From Bacillus sp. SG-1 (GTDB lineage: Bacteria; Bacillota; Bacilli; Bacillales; Bacillaceae_B): a stretch of DNA of 54,260 nt. Both the position numbers and the translations under genes were made by a program. Shown in pieces: positions 20,220 to 29,712 of this stretch. Below the pieces are notes generated by a model, which saw only the letters and a program-made list of their open reading frames with translations, did not search any database and was not told the DNA's origin. How positions within the stretch are numbered: the first letter of the stretch is position 1; each line of letters opens with the position of its first letter. The stretch lies in assembly GCF_000181495.1 (NCBI RefSeq), contig NZ_ABCF01000015.1, forward strand, positions 1 through 54,260. Reading direction: 5' to 3'.

Positions 20220-20479
20220 TTGATTGGACCGGAAGATGCTTGACTCCTGCGGGATTAGCGGGACGTCTAGTTCCAGCACCAAGGTTACGTACCTACTGGA
20301 ACGTAACCCAGCCCCTCGGGATCAAATAACCCTCAGAGAATAAAAGGAAACACCACCTTTTTTTCGCTGAGGAACATTTGCCTGTCGGGGCTGAACAGTG
20401 CGCTTCCACTTTTTAAGCAAGCAAAGCCGAGGAGGCTCAACGTCCGCCCCGCGGAGTCGTACGCCTGTAGCGGAAATCA
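20220..20479 (-). repeat. GC-rich intergenic repeat (family A) split by a family-B repeat
   Basis: The outer parts (20220-20263 and about 20416-20479) are the reverse complement of the repeat at 32759-32882: GATTGG...CTCCTGCGGGATTAGCGGGA on one side, and GCCGAGGAGGCTC...CCGCCCCGCGGAGTCGTACG...GCGGAAATCA on the other. The middle (about 20264-20415) is unrelated to family A. It shares CCCCTCGGG, TGCCTGTCGGGGCTGA and CGCTTCCACTTTTT with the tandem repeat upstream of hemA. About 20 bases of the family-A centre are missing at the junction. The rest of the hemL-spoVID gap (20108-20219 and 20480-20555) shows no gene. Confidence 0.75.
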
Positions 20480-20555
20480 TATCCAACCCATCTGAACAAC
20501 TATTGAAAAAACGCATAAATTAATTATTCAAAACCTATTTTCACTAAAAATCAAT

Positions 20556-20584
20556 TCATATTCTGCCGCTCCTCCTCATAAGTT
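20556..20584 (+). promoter_or_regulatory. sigma-E promoter of spoVID
   Basis: TCATATT (20556-20562) matches the sigma-E -35 kmATATT. After 14 bases CATAAGTT (20577-20584) matches six of eight positions of CATACAnT. It lies about 50 bases before the start codon. B. subtilis spoVID is a mother-cell sigma-E gene. Confidence 0.6.
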
Positions 20585-20634
20585 GATAATGACATTGATA
20601 TACCTTGTAACGGAATTGAAAGGAGGAGTTTTCT

Positions 20635-21780
20635 TTGTCACAAGAACAACAATCGTGCTTGCGATTTTCACTGGAAGAAGCTGTTTGGTTTAAAAAAGGA
20701 CAGGAAGTAGAAGAATTGCTTTCCATCTCCTTAGATCCCCATATAACGATCCAGGAGCAGGAACAATACGTATTAATCCGGGGAACACTGGATTTAACAG
20801 GTGAATACTTACCATCTGGTTCAAATGAAGAGGAGGAGCCTGGAAACTGGTATGACTTTCAGCATAATGGAAAGTATGTGCAACGAGTCGAGCACAGAGA
20901 AAAAGGCGAATGTGAGTTTGCCCATAGTTTCCCTGTGGATGTAACAATTCCAAAGAACCGTATCGCCAACCTAGAAGAAATCGATGTCTATGTTGATTCT
21001 TTCGATTATGTGGTACCTGAAAATGCATGTCTGAAACTGAATGCTGATCTCACCATATCAGGCATTTATGGCGAACAACAGGTCCATGCACCGATTGAAC
21101 TAGCGGAAGATGGAGTGATTGAACCAGTTTACCGTTCTGCACCTGCTGCTGGGGTGTTACAGGAAGTGGAGGAAGAGGAATCTTTCGACGACCTGGAAGA
21201 AACAGTGTACGAAGTTGATAGAGACGAAGAAGAAGTCAAAACAGAAGTGGATTACGAAGACCAGCAGACAGAAGAATATGAAGAGGATACTTATGAGCCG
21301 TTTACCATAGAAGGAAGAAAGGCTCCTGAAGAAGAGGAAGAAGTTGTGATCCCTATCTCTTATGAAGCCAAAAAGGAATCTCCTCCGACTTTTTCATATG
21401 ATGAGGAAGAATTTGAGTATGCAAGAGGGGAACAAATCGAGTTTGAAGAAGAAGAGGCTGTAGAGGCAGTCGAAGCGGAGTATGAAGAAGAAGAGGAAAG
21501 CAGCTCCTCCTCGTCTGCTGAAGAATCGAAGAAAAAACCTCTGTTCAAGAAAAAGAATGAGACAATTTCATTGACTGATTTCTTTGCGCGTAAAGATGAA
21601 GAAAGAGGCGCGAAAATGAAGGTCTGCATCGTCCAGCAAGGGGAAACACTTGAGCTGATTGCTGACAAGTATGATTTATCGATTCCGCAATTACTGCGTG
21701 TTAACCACCTGGAAGCACACCAGGATGTATCAGAAGGTCAGGTCTTGTATATCCCTCAAGAAGCTGTTTATAAAAATTAA
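20635..21780 (+). CDS. spoVID: SpoVID, spore coat morphogenetic protein
   Basis: Mother-cell protein needed for encasement of the spore by the coat; in B. subtilis it works with SafA and SpoIVA. The N-terminal 160 residues form the SpoVID domain (LRFSLEEAVWFKKGQEVEEL; ISLDPHITIQEQEQYVLIRG). The middle (about 165-300) is a long acidic, glutamate-rich linker. A LysM-type domain ends the protein (VQQGETLELIADKYDLSIPQ). The length is 381 residues, shorter than the B. subtilis protein because of linker variation. The start is TTG after GGAGGAG. It has a sigma-E promoter match and is followed by ysxE. Confidence 0.93.
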   Translation: MSQEQQSCLRFSLEEAVWFKKGQEVEELLSISLDPHITIQEQEQYVLIRGTLDLTGEYLPSGSNEEEEPGNWYDFQHNGKYVQRVEHREKGECEFAHSFPVDVTIPKNRIANLEEIDVYVDSFDYVVPENACLKLNADLTISGIYGEQQVHAPIELAEDGVIEPVYRSAPAAGVLQEVEEEESFDDLEETVYEVDRDEEEVKTEVDYEDQQTEEYEEDTYEPFTIEGRKAPEEEEEVVIPISYEAKKESPPTFSYDEEEFEYARGEQIEFEEEEAVEAVEAEYEEEEESSSSSSAEESKKKPLFKKKNETISLTDFFARKDEERGAKMKVCIVQQGETLELIADKYDLSIPQLLRVNHLEAHQDVSEGQVLYIPQEAVYKN

Positions 21781-21787
21781 CTTGTGG

Positions 21788-21822
21788 TGAGCAGGGTCTG
21801 ATCCTTGCTCTCCTGTTTTTTA
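21788..21822 (+). terminator. probable terminator or attenuator after spoVID
   Basis: GAGCA-GG pairs imperfectly with CCTTGCTC, followed by TCCTG and six T residues. It lies just after the spoVID stop; ysxE may be expressed by read-through or from its own unseen promoter. Confidence 0.4.
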
Positions 21823-21954
21823 CAGGCATATATTAAGAGCGGGTTGTAAGAATTCCCAGCTTTCACAACCATCGGTGAGATAAAGCCAGAGCCGGATTTT
21901 AACACAGCCACCTTTTTAAAGGCAAACAGATAACTAAATAAGCAGGTGAAGGGA

Positions 21955-22998
21955 ATGGCTAACGACCAAATTTTAACTGCTGTCTTAAAGCCATATGGTA
22001 TAAAACCACATTTTGTGGAAGAGTTCGGCAAGATTGTGAAAGTTTACACGGAGAAGGGTACGCTTGCTGTTAAAAAAATTCCTGCCGATACTGGGGTAGA
22101 TTTTGTCAGGAATGTACAGCACCTTTTCCAATCTGGATACCATCGGATTGTGCCGATTTATCCTACGCAAGATGGCCGGTACGCTGTATGGCATGAAAAT
22201 GATTTGTATTATGTAATGCCCTGGCTGGCGAATGAAGTGAAAGAAAATCATTTTGAAAGGCATCAAACGCTTTTTCGTGAACTGGCAAGGCTTCACACCC
22301 TCTCTTCCAAGGAACAAAAAATAAGAAAAGAGGAACGTGAAGAACATTATGAAACGATGAATGAAAGGTGGGAAAAAGAACAGAATTTTTTAGAGGAATA
22401 TATCGAGCTGTGTGAGAAGGAATGGTATATGTCTCCATTCCAGCTATCATACTGTATGTTCTACGGAGATGCTTCACAGGCATTGAAGTTTGCGAGAAAG
22501 AAGTTTGACAGCTGGTATGAGGTTTCGAAGGATCTTGAAAAGGTCAGGAGTGTCGTCGTTCATGGAAAGATTTCTCCTGAGCATTTCTTATACGATGAAA
22601 GGGGTTCAGGTTACTTTTCCAACTTTGAAAATACAAGAATTTCCTCCCCCATCCATGATCTGCTTCCATTCTTATCGAGAACACTGAAGACATATCCGAA
22701 AGCATATGACGAATGTTTTGACTGGCTGATGACTTACTGCAGTCATTTTTCCTTCAGAAATGAGGAAAAACTGTTGTTCCTAAGCTACCTTGCGTACCCG
22801 AGCGGATTGATTTCAGTAGTAAAAAAATATCATGAAACCCCGCGCGAAAAAAGAAATGAAATTAAGTTTTTAAGAAAACTGCAGCACCATTACTGGCTTC
22901 TAAAAAACACCGAGTATATCGTCATGAAGTGGGAGGAGTGGGAGCAGCGGAACAAAGAAGCAAAACAAAATGCACAAGAAGGAGCTTCATCCTCTTAA
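21955..22998 (+). CDS. ysxE: YsxE, spore-coat-associated kinase-fold protein
   Basis: A 347-residue protein of the CotS/YsxE family, related to aminoglycoside phosphotransferase-like kinases. The N-lobe contains GTLAVKKIPAD with the usual lysine. The expected catalytic HGD motif reads VVHGKISPEHF, and the second aspartate motif reads YFSNFENT, so both acidic positions appear replaced. It may therefore be a structural or pseudokinase coat protein. The gene directly follows spoVID, as in B. subtilis. I chose the ATG at 21955 behind AGGTGAAGGG; a GTG at 21946 would add three residues. The stop codon lies inside the terminator hairpin. Confidence 0.85.
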   Translation: MANDQILTAVLKPYGIKPHFVEEFGKIVKVYTEKGTLAVKKIPADTGVDFVRNVQHLFQSGYHRIVPIYPTQDGRYAVWHENDLYYVMPWLANEVKENHFERHQTLFRELARLHTLSSKEQKIRKEEREEHYETMNERWEKEQNFLEEYIELCEKEWYMSPFQLSYCMFYGDASQALKFARKKFDSWYEVSKDLEKVRSVVVHGKISPEHFLYDERGSGYFSNFENTRISSPIHDLLPFLSRTLKTYPKAYDECFDWLMTYCSHFSFRNEEKLLFLSYLAYPSGLISVVKKYHETPREKRNEIKFLRKLQHHYWLLKNTEYIVMKWEEWEQRNKEAKQNAQEGASSS

Positions 22999-23017
22999 CA
23001 GGCTGAAGCTCCTTTTT
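22980..23017. terminator. bidirectional terminator between ysxE and the small convergent gene
   Basis: GGAGCTTCA pairs with TGAAGCTCC around 14 bases, with TTTTT after it on the + strand and a shorter T tract on the - strand. The ysxE stop is within it. Confidence 0.8.
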
Positions 23018-23207
23018 ATATCCATTCAAAATAAAGAGCAACGGCAAGCAAAATGAAAATGGAAAGCAGCAATACATCAAAGGTGGTTGGAATAAGTATC
23101 GTCCTAATCCCCTGAAAAATGCAGAAAGGAACACTAAACTGCTTACATACCATCCGGCATGTACGAAGCCAAGGAGGCAGGGTATATGGGTTATATTTTT
23201 TCCGCAT
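23016..23207 (-). CDS. small single-pass membrane protein, unknown
   Basis: A 63-residue protein that I cannot assign to a family. The N-terminal half is basic and aromatic (RKKYNPYTLPPWLRTCRMVCKQF) with two cysteines. The C-terminal 23 residues form one membrane helix (FDVLLLSIFILLAVALYFEW). It is credible as a gene because AGGAGGAG stands 5-7 bases before the ATG at 23207 and the gene converges on ysxE with a shared terminator. A longer start at 23225 would add six residues but overlaps that ribosome site. A sigma-K-like promoter lies upstream, which would fit late mother-cell expression. Confidence 0.6.
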   Translation of the reverse strand: MRKKYNPYTLPPWLRTCRMVCKQFSVPFCIFQGIRTILIPTTFDVLLLSIFILLAVALYFEWI

Positions 23208-23235
23208 TGGATCTCCTCCTAACAAAGTTTATACT

Positions 23236-23262
23236 ATTCTATGAGAGGGTCCTTTTTTTGTT
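23236..23262 (-). promoter_or_regulatory. possible sigma-K promoter of the small membrane-protein gene
   Basis: On the minus strand, AACA (23262-23259) is followed after 15 bases by CATAGAATA (-10 at 23243-23236), close to the sigma-K form mACm-n16/17-CATAnnnTA. The spacer is one base short and the -35 is poorly informative. Confidence 0.3.
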
Positions 23263-23317
23263 CCCCAAATATCCGAAAAGTTTTTTGCATTATTTTTTAA
23301 AAAATGGGCGATAATGA

Positions 23318-23345
23318 TTGACGAACAGAATTAAAATCCTATACT
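23318..23345 (+). promoter_or_regulatory. sigma-A promoter of the valS leader
   Basis: TTGACG (23318-23323), 16 bases, TATACT (23340-23345). Transcription would begin shortly upstream of the T-box RNA. Confidence 0.75.
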
Positions 23346-23369
23346 ATATTTAATAATAGTAAATACAGT

Positions 23370-23618
23370 TTAAATGCAGAGAAAGGGAAGAGTACTTTGA
23401 AACTCGCCTCCAGAGAGGGAAATCACCTGCTGAAAGATTTCCCAGGCCAAGACAAAGGAATGTCGCCCTTGAGCAGTTTCCGTGAAAATCAGCAGTAGCG
23501 GAAGCCGGTTTAAAGCCGTTATCTCAACGAAGTGCCAGGCATGTTTTTCTGCCTGTGTAAAAAGGTGGTACCGCGAATCAGCTCCCTCGTCCTTTTAGAC
23601 GAGTGGAGTTTTTTTATT
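23370..23618 (+). ncRNA. T-box leader (valine tRNA sensor) of valS
   Basis: Transcription-attenuation riboswitch that reads uncharged tRNA-Val. Stem I shows the GGAAGAGTA bulge region and a distal-loop segment (CAGAGAGGG...GCTGAAAGATTTCCC). The specifier loop GGAATGTCGCC contains the valine codon GTC at 23462-23464. The T-box core AAGGTGGTACCGCG is at 23562-23575. The variable base T in TGGT would pair with an A discriminator, as expected for tRNA-Val. The terminator CTCCCTCGTC/GACGAGTGGAG with T7 ends near 23616, and its 5' arm overlaps the region needed for the antiterminator. Confidence 0.95.
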
Positions 23619-23666
23619 TTTCTTGCAAAAACACATAGAATTATCAACTCTAAGGAGGAAAAGGTT

Positions 23667-26312
23667 ATGGAAAACAATGAAATCAGTATGCCGACCAAAT
23701 ATGATCCGCAAGCCATAGAAAGCGGACGCTATCAGTGGTGGCTGGACGGAAAATTTTTTGAAGCAGCGAATGACAAGGAGAAAGAACCGTATACAATCGT
23801 CATCCCTCCTCCGAACGTTACAGGCAAGCTTCACCTTGGGCATGCGTGGGATACGACTCTTCAAGATATCCTCACAAGAATGAAACGGATGCAGGGTTAT
23901 GATGTACTCTGGCTTCCTGGCATGGACCATGCCGGCATTGCAACACAGGCCAAAGTAGAAGAAAAACTCCGCAGCGAAGGGACTACCAGATATGACCTTG
24001 GCCGTGAAAAATTCCTTGAAGAGACATGGAAGTGGAAAGAGGAGTATGCCAAGCATATCCGTGCACAATGGTCAAAGCTTGGCCTGGGACTTGATTACAG
24101 CAGGGAACGTTTTACGTTGGACGAAGGCTTGTCAGATGCGGTTAAAGAGGTATTTGTTACTCTTTATGAAAAAGGCCTGATTTACCGTGGCGAATATATC
24201 ATCAACTGGGACCCGGCAACGAAAACAGCCCTTTCTGATATTGAAGTAATTCATCAGGATGTTCAAGGCGCCTTCTACCACATGAGATATCCGCTGGCTG
24301 ATGGTTCGGGACATATCGAAATCGCGACAACGCGTCCGGAAACCATGCTTGGAGATACGGCAGTGGCTGTACATCCTCAAGACGATCGCTACAAACATCT
24401 CATTGGCAAAAAAGTAACATTGCCAATCGTCGGCCGTAAAATTCCGATTGTCGGCGATGATTACGTAGATATGGAATTTGGTTCAGGAGCGGTCAAGATT
24501 ACACCGGCTCATGACCCTAATGACTTCGAAATCGGGAACCGCCATAACTTGGAGCGCATCCTGGTAATGAATGAAGACGGCTCAATGAACGAAAAAGCAG
24601 GAAAATACAACGGTATGGACCGATTCGCCTGCCGCAAGGAAATTGTAAAAGATCTGCAGGAGTCTGGTGTTCTTTTCAAAATTGAAGAACATATGCATTC
24701 TGTTGGTCATTCCGAACGAAGCGGAGCAGTTGTAGAGCCATATCTATCCACGCAGTGGTTTGTAAAGATGCAGCCTCTTGCTGACAAAGCAATTGAGCTT
24801 CAAAATGGTGAGGAAAAGGTTAACTTTGTACCAGATCGTTTCGAAACATCGTACCTTCGCTGGATGGAAAACACCCGTGACTGGTGTATTTCCCGTCAAC
24901 TTTGGTGGGGGCACCGGATACCTGCCTGGTACCATAAAGAAACTGGCGAAATCCATGTTGGAAAAGAAGAGCCTGCTGACATTGAAAACTGGAGACAGGA
25001 AGAGGATGTACTCGATACGTGGTTCAGTTCAGCGTTATGGCCGTTTTCTACAATGGGCTGGCCTGACACGGAAGCGGAAGATTTTAAACGCTACTACCCG
25101 ACAGATGCTCTTGTAACAGGATATGACATCATTGGATTCTGGGTTTCACGCATGATTTTCCAAGGTCTTGAGTTTACCGGAACACGCCCGTTCAATGATG
25201 TACTCATCCATGGTCTTGTAAGGGCTGAGGATGGAAGAAAGATGAGTAAGTCCCTGGGTAACGGTGTGGATCCTATGGAAGTCATCGATCAATATGGAGC
25301 CGATGCTCTAAGGTACATGCTTTCAACAGGAAGTTCACCAGGACAGGATTTACGCTACTCAACTGAAAAAGTTGAATCGGTTTGGAACTTTGCCAATAAA
25401 ATTTGGAATGCTTCAAGATTTGCCCTGATGAACATGGATGGATTGAAGTATGAAGAGATCGACCTAACAGGAGAAAAGTCGGCAGCTGATAAATGGATCC
25501 TGACTCGCTTGAATGAAACGATTGAAACTGTAACAAAACTGGCAGACCGTTATGAATTCGGTGAAGTGGGCCGTATCCTTTACAACTTCATCTGGGATGA
25601 CTTCTGTGACTGGTACATCGAAATGGCGAAACTGCCGTTGTATGGTGAAGATGAAGCAGCCAAGAAAACGACAAGATCGATCCTCGCTTACGTTCTTGAT
25701 AACACAATGAGACTTCTTCATCCGTTCATGCCGTTTATTACCGAGGAAATATGGCAGAACCTGCCGCATGAAGGCGAATCGATTACGACTGCTGCATGGC
25801 CGGTTGTACGCGAAGAATTCTCGGATAAAGCAGCGGCTGAGGACATGAAACTTCTCGTGGAAATCATTCGTGCGGTACGTAATATCCGCGCAGAAGTGAA
25901 TACACCTCTAAGCAAACAAATCAAGCTTCTTCTGAAAGCGAAAGACGAACAAACGAAAAAGACGCTTGAAAAGAATAAAGGATATATTGAAAGATTCTGT
26001 AATCCTGAAGAATTGACCATTTCTACTGATATTGAAGCACCTGATAAAGCGATGACAGCTGTAGCAACGGGTGTTGAACTCTTCCTTCCTTTAGAAGGAC
26101 TGATCAATATTGCCGAAGAGATTGCCCGTCTGGAAAAAGAGCTGGAGAAATGGAATAAAGAAGTTGCCAGGGTACAGGGTAAGTTGAACAACGAAAAATT
26201 CGTAAGCAAAGCACCTCAAAAAGTAGTGGATGAGGAGCGTGCAAAAGAAGCGGATTACCTGGAAAAACGCAGCACGGTTGAAGCACGTATCAATGAATTG
26301 AAAGGCCAATAA
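23667..26312 (+). CDS. valS: valyl-tRNA synthetase
   Basis: Class I aminoacyl-tRNA synthetase that charges tRNA-Val and edits misactivated threonine. It has the HIGH-type motif [13 protein letters not shown] near the N-terminus, the editing (CP1) domain with [17 protein letters not shown], the KMSKS motif [11 protein letters not shown], an anticodon-binding domain, and a C-terminal coiled coil (about 815-881, [20 protein letters not shown]). The length is 881 residues, one more than in B. subtilis. The ATG at 23667 follows AAGGAGG. An upstream in-frame start would run through the T-box and is rejected. It is controlled by the T-box leader. Confidence 0.98.
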   Translation: MENNEISMPTKYDPQAIESGRYQWWLDGKFFEAANDKEKEPYTIVIPPPNVTGKLHLGHAWDTTLQDILTRMKRMQGYDVLWLPGMDHAGIATQAKVEEKLRSEGTTRYDLGREKFLEETWKWKEEYAKHIRAQWSKLGLGLDYSRERFTLDEGLSDAVKEVFVTLYEKGLIYRGEYIINWDPATKTALSDIEVIHQDVQGAFYHMRYPLADGSGHIEIATTRPETMLGDTAVAVHPQDDRYKHLIGKKVTLPIVGRKIPIVGDDYVDMEFGSGAVKITPAHDPNDFEIGNRHNLERILVMNEDGSMNEKAGKYNGMDRFACRKEIVKDLQESGVLFKIEEHMHSVGHSERSGAVVEPYLSTQWFVKMQPLADKAIELQNGEEKVNFVPDRFETSYLRWMENTRDWCISRQLWWGHRIPAWYHKETGEIHVGKEEPADIENWRQEEDVLDTWFSSALWPFSTMGWPDTEAEDFKRYYPTDALVTGYDIIGFWVSRMIFQGLEFTGTRPFNDVLIHGLVRAEDGRKMSKSLGNGVDPMEVIDQYGADALRYMLSTGSSPGQDLRYSTEKVESVWNFANKIWNASRFALMNMDGLKYEEIDLTGEKSAADKWILTRLNETIETVTKLADRYEFGEVGRILYNFIWDDFCDWYIEMAKLPLYGEDEAAKKTTRSILAYVLDNTMRLLHPFMPFITEEIWQNLPHEGESITTAAWPVVREEFSDKAAAEDMKLLVEIIRAVRNIRAEVNTPLSKQIKLLLKAKDEQTKKTLEKNKGYIERFCNPEELTISTDIEAPDKAMTAVATGVELFLPLEGLINIAEEIARLEKELEKWNKEVARVQGKLNNEKFVSKAPQKVVDEERAKEADYLEKRSTVEARINELKGQ

Positions 26313-26328
26313 GATAGTCAGATAAATG

Positions 26329-26384
26329 TTCGGGACTGACACGGGAGAAGGTGAATGCGCTTCTTCCGGGCAGTCCCGATTTTA
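26329..26384 (+). terminator. terminator of valS
   Basis: TCGGGACTG pairs with CAGTCCCGA; an inner GGGAGAAG.../CTTCTTCC stem extends it; four T residues follow. Confidence 0.75.
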
Positions 26385-26485
26385 GGTAGGAACTTTTTGA
26401 AATAGAAGATATTCTTCCTATTTTCGGTTTTTCGATTCAGCGGTAAACATGCAATATACAATTGCCATTCGAAGGAGGGAGCAAC

Positions 26486-27784
26486 ATGGTCAATACATAT
26501 GAAGAAGCCGTTGGCTGGATTCATTCGAGGTTGAGACTTGGCATCAAGCCGGGCTTGAGCAGGATGGAATGGATGATGAAAAAGCTGAATCATCCTGAAA
26601 AAGAAATAAAAGCGGTCCATATCGCCGGTACGAATGGAAAAGGGTCCACTTTGACATTCCTGCGCCACATTTTGGAATCTGCAGGCTACGATACCGGAAC
26701 CTTTACCTCTCCTTATTTAGAAGTATTCAATGAGAGGATCGGTATCAATGGGAGACCGATTTCAGATGAAGAAATTATGGAATTGGTTAACATCATCATC
26801 CCTCTGGCAGAGGAACTGGAAGAGACAGAAATGGGTGGTCCTTCAGAGTTTGAAGTGATCACTTGTATGGCTTTATATTACTTCGCCAGGATGAATCCTG
26901 TTCCAGTTGTCTTATTTGAAGTGGGGCTCGGCGGCCGGTTTGATTCCACGAATGTCATCGATCCCATGATTTCCGTGATTACAAATATAGGGATGGATCA
27001 TACTCAATTTCTCGGTAACACCATTGAGAAAATCGCTTTTGAAAAAGCGGGAATCATTAAAGAAGGAAAGCCTGTAGTAACAGCAGCATCGCAAACGGGC
27101 GCACAAAACGTCCTCATCTCTAAAGCGGCTGAGAAGAATGCTGATTTATTTTTGCTGAATCGTGACTTTGAAGTCAGTTATAAAGGACCTGCTGAAGAAG
27201 GTGAAACCTTTGACTTCTTCGGAAAAGGCAAGACAAGAAGTTACGAAATAGGAATGATCGGCAGACACCAAACAGAAAATGCTTCATTAGCTGTGGCGGC
27301 CGCCGATATATTAAAAGAGAGATATTTTTATAAAATAGAAGAAGGTGCTATCCAAAGGGGATTGGCTGCTGCCTATTGGCCTGGAAGAATGGATAAGGTT
27401 AACCAGAAACCTGCAATTTATCTGGATGGGGCACATAACCCTGAAGGGATGCAGGCGTTGATTAATACCATTGAGACAAGATTTAGGAAGAAAAAAGTAT
27501 CTATTTTATTTGCTGCTTTAAAAGACAAAGATCTTCAGTCCATGGTAAGTGACCTTGAGAAGAACGTTACTGATATAGGGCTTACGACATTTGAATTCCC
27601 AAGAGCGGCGAATCCGGAAGAACTTGCAGAATACTTTCAACTTGATCGCCACCATATCGTAAATGATTGGGAAAAATATATTGAAGCTTTCAGGATTGAA
27701 GAAGATGATAGCGCAGTACTGATTGTCACCGGGTCGCTTTACTTCCTGTCAGCGGTTAGATCAAAGATTTTGAACTACAGTTAG
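26486..27784 (+). CDS. folC: folylpolyglutamate synthase / dihydrofolate synthase
   Basis: Adds glutamate to dihydropteroate or to reduced folates using ATP. The Mur-ligase-type ATP site is VHIAGTNGKGSTLTFL, followed by the folate-binding FTSPYLEVFNERI, the GLGGRFDSTNV motif and the C-terminal domain motif YLDGAHNPEGM. The length is 432 residues. The ATG at 26486 has a GGAGGG site; a TTG eight codons upstream overlaps that site. The position after valS is as in B. subtilis. There is no clear terminator behind it. Confidence 0.96.
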   Translation: MVNTYEEAVGWIHSRLRLGIKPGLSRMEWMMKKLNHPEKEIKAVHIAGTNGKGSTLTFLRHILESAGYDTGTFTSPYLEVFNERIGINGRPISDEEIMELVNIIIPLAEELEETEMGGPSEFEVITCMALYYFARMNPVPVVLFEVGLGGRFDSTNVIDPMISVITNIGMDHTQFLGNTIEKIAFEKAGIIKEGKPVVTAASQTGAQNVLISKAAEKNADLFLLNRDFEVSYKGPAEEGETFDFFGKGKTRSYEIGMIGRHQTENASLAVAAADILKERYFYKIEEGAIQRGLAAAYWPGRMDKVNQKPAIYLDGAHNPEGMQALINTIETRFRKKKVSILFAALKDKDLQSMVSDLEKNVTDIGLTTFEFPRAANPEELAEYFQLDRHHIVNDWEKYIEAFRIEEDDSAVLIVTGSLYFLSAVRSKILNYS

Positions 27785-27912
27785 GCTATGTAATCTTTTT
27801 CATGACTTTTTCAAAAGACTTTGATAAAATATTCTTAAACTTGTGACTTTTTAACTAATATTAGGAATTTATCCATTGAGCTAGTTGGGATTTAAGAGAG
27901 GAGGGGATATTG

Positions 27913-29622
27913 ATGAAAATCAGCAAGACTCAGGAGGCGATTGTCTGGGTAGTATGGGCAATGCTTGTACCCCCTGGCATATATTTTGCCTATCAATACT
28001 TCCCCCCGGTGAACGCTGATATATTCAGTATGTCAGCGTTTATTATTTTTACTATCATTATATCTCTTATGCCTATAGTCATTAACGGCTTCCCGATATT
28101 GCTCATACAATGGGTGTCGCTGGCAGCTTTTTTGAAGTTCGGACTTTTTTTTGAAGTGGTTCTCCTTCAAATTGCCATTTTCACCTTCATGTTCCGTCTT
28201 CGCGTTGGAAAAAATGACTTGTATCGTTTTCCTTGGAACTCTATCATGTTCTTCCTTATGTCTGTGTTCAGCGGTATCATTTATTTTTATATCGGGGGCA
28301 CCATAGGTTATTCCCCTGTTGAGTCGATATTTATTCCGGCTCTGGTTTATCAGGTATCTTCCATTCTGGTAAACCAAGTCCTGCTGATAGGTTTTTATGC
28401 GTTTCTTAATAAGAAAATCAAGTTGTTTGGGGAGGACTTGAAGTGGGATTTTTCAGCGATGCTGATCATGTTCCCGATGGGTCTGGGCTTATTTTACCTC
28501 CAATATCAAATCGGTCCGATTGCGCTGTTTTTGATCGGCCTGCCGTTTATGTCAGGTGCAATGATATTGAGGCTCTATAACTCCTCAGAACAAATCAATC
28601 AATATCTTCAAAAAGCAGTGGAGATAGGCCATCAGCTTACTGAAAGCCTTCAAGTTGATGAGGTGCTCCAATTCTTCCTTGATAAAATCCTTCAGACCCT
28701 GCCCGTGGAGTATGCCTACATATTGGATGTCCAGGGGGATGACCTGGTCCTGCTGCGAAGAGTCGAAAATAATGAAAACAAGTCCATAAGCCTTCCTCCT
28801 TTGAAAAAGAATGAAGGAATCAGCGGCTTGGTATGGGCATCTGGAAAGTCAGCATTATTTCATAGAAAATCTGACTGGACAGAGGTAGCGAAAGGGTATA
28901 TGCCTGAAGATGTAGAGAGTGTGCTTTCCGTCCCGATTGTCAGGAACCAAAAGGTGAGAGGGGTCCTGCTCCTCGCCTCATCAAAAAAGAGGGCGTATAA
29001 AAAATACCAATTAATGATTGTTGATATACTGTGTTCGTATCTTGGTGTGGCAATAGCCAATGCCCGCCATTATGAAGCAACAAAACGGAACAGTGAGCGC
29101 TGCGCTTTGACCAAGCTTTATAACTATCGGTATTTTGAGGACCTGTTATCCAGTGAGTTTAACGCATTGAAAACAGGTGACAGAGTGTGTTTATCCCTGA
29201 TCATGCTTGATATTGACCATTTTAAATCGGTGAATGATAACTATGGACATCAAAGCGGAAACGAGATTCTGTTTGAATTGGCAAGAAGGCTTGAAACCCT
29301 TATTGGAGATGAGGGGACAGTCGCCCGCTATGGTGGTGAGGAGTTTGTTATCCTGCTCCCTGATACTTCAAAGGAAGATGCATTTTTAATTGCTGAGATT
29401 GTACGGAGAACTATTGCGGATCGTCCGTTCATTTTACACAGTAATCTCGAAGCTGAGAGAAAGTCGCTGAAGCTGAAGGTTACCGCCAGCATCGGAGTCG
29501 CATCGGCTCCGCTTGATGCTGATGACAGCATGTCCCTGATAAGGCACGCAGACAGGGCTCTTTATACGGGCGCTAAACAGGCTGGGAGAAACCGAGTAGC
29601 TGAATATGTGAAATCTTCTTGA
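27913..29622 (+). CDS. membrane GAF-GGDEF diguanylate cyclase
   Basis: Predicted to make cyclic di-GMP from two GTP. The N-terminal 215 residues contain about six or seven membrane helices. A GAF sensor domain lies at about 235-390 (ESLQVDEVLQFFLDKILQTLP; NEGISGLVWASGKSALF). The catalytic GGDEF domain follows, with LIMLDIDHFKSVNDNYGHQSGNEIL and the active-site loop GGEEF near residue 475. The RxxD inhibitory site expected five residues before that loop is absent (the sequence is IGDEGTVARYGGEEF), so product inhibition may be missing. The ATG follows GAGGGGATATT. It is 569 residues long, and its C-terminal GAF-GGDEF layout resembles B. subtilis DgcP (YtrP). It stands at the edge of a type IV pilus locus. 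Confidence 0.92.
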   Translation: MKISKTQEAIVWVVWAMLVPPGIYFAYQYFPPVNADIFSMSAFIIFTIIISLMPIVINGFPILLIQWVSLAAFLKFGLFFEVVLLQIAIFTFMFRLRVGKNDLYRFPWNSIMFFLMSVFSGIIYFYIGGTIGYSPVESIFIPALVYQVSSILVNQVLLIGFYAFLNKKIKLFGEDLKWDFSAMLIMFPMGLGLFYLQYQIGPIALFLIGLPFMSGAMILRLYNSSEQINQYLQKAVEIGHQLTESLQVDEVLQFFLDKILQTLPVEYAYILDVQGDDLVLLRRVENNENKSISLPPLKKNEGISGLVWASGKSALFHRKSDWTEVAKGYMPEDVESVLSVPIVRNQKVRGVLLLASSKKRAYKKYQLMIVDILCSYLGVAIANARHYEATKRNSERCALTKLYNYRYFEDLLSSEFNALKTGDRVCLSLIMLDIDHFKSVNDNYGHQSGNEILFELARRLETLIGDEGTVARYGGEEFVILLPDTSKEDAFLIAEIVRRTIADRPFILHSNLEAERKSLKLKVTASIGVASAPLDADDSMSLIRHADRALYTGAKQAGRNRVAEYVKSS

Positions 29623-29650
29623 CCCCGTTTTGAACAGCGGGGTTTTTCTT
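29621..29650 (+). terminator. terminator of the diguanylate cyclase gene
   Basis: ACCCCG pairs with CGGGGT around TTTTGAACAG and is followed by TTTTCTTTT. Confidence 0.75.
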
Positions 29651-29703
29651 TTGAAAAAATTTCTTGGTTTGAGTACTTAGGTCTATATAAAGATGGATGA
29701 GAT

Positions 29704-29712
29704 TGCTATAAT
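29704..29712 (+). promoter_or_regulatory. extended -10 promoter of the VWA-protein gene
   Basis: TG-C-TATAAT is a perfect extended -10 about 60 bases before the start codon. No convincing -35 box and no c-di-GMP riboswitch are visible in the leader. Confidence 0.5.
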
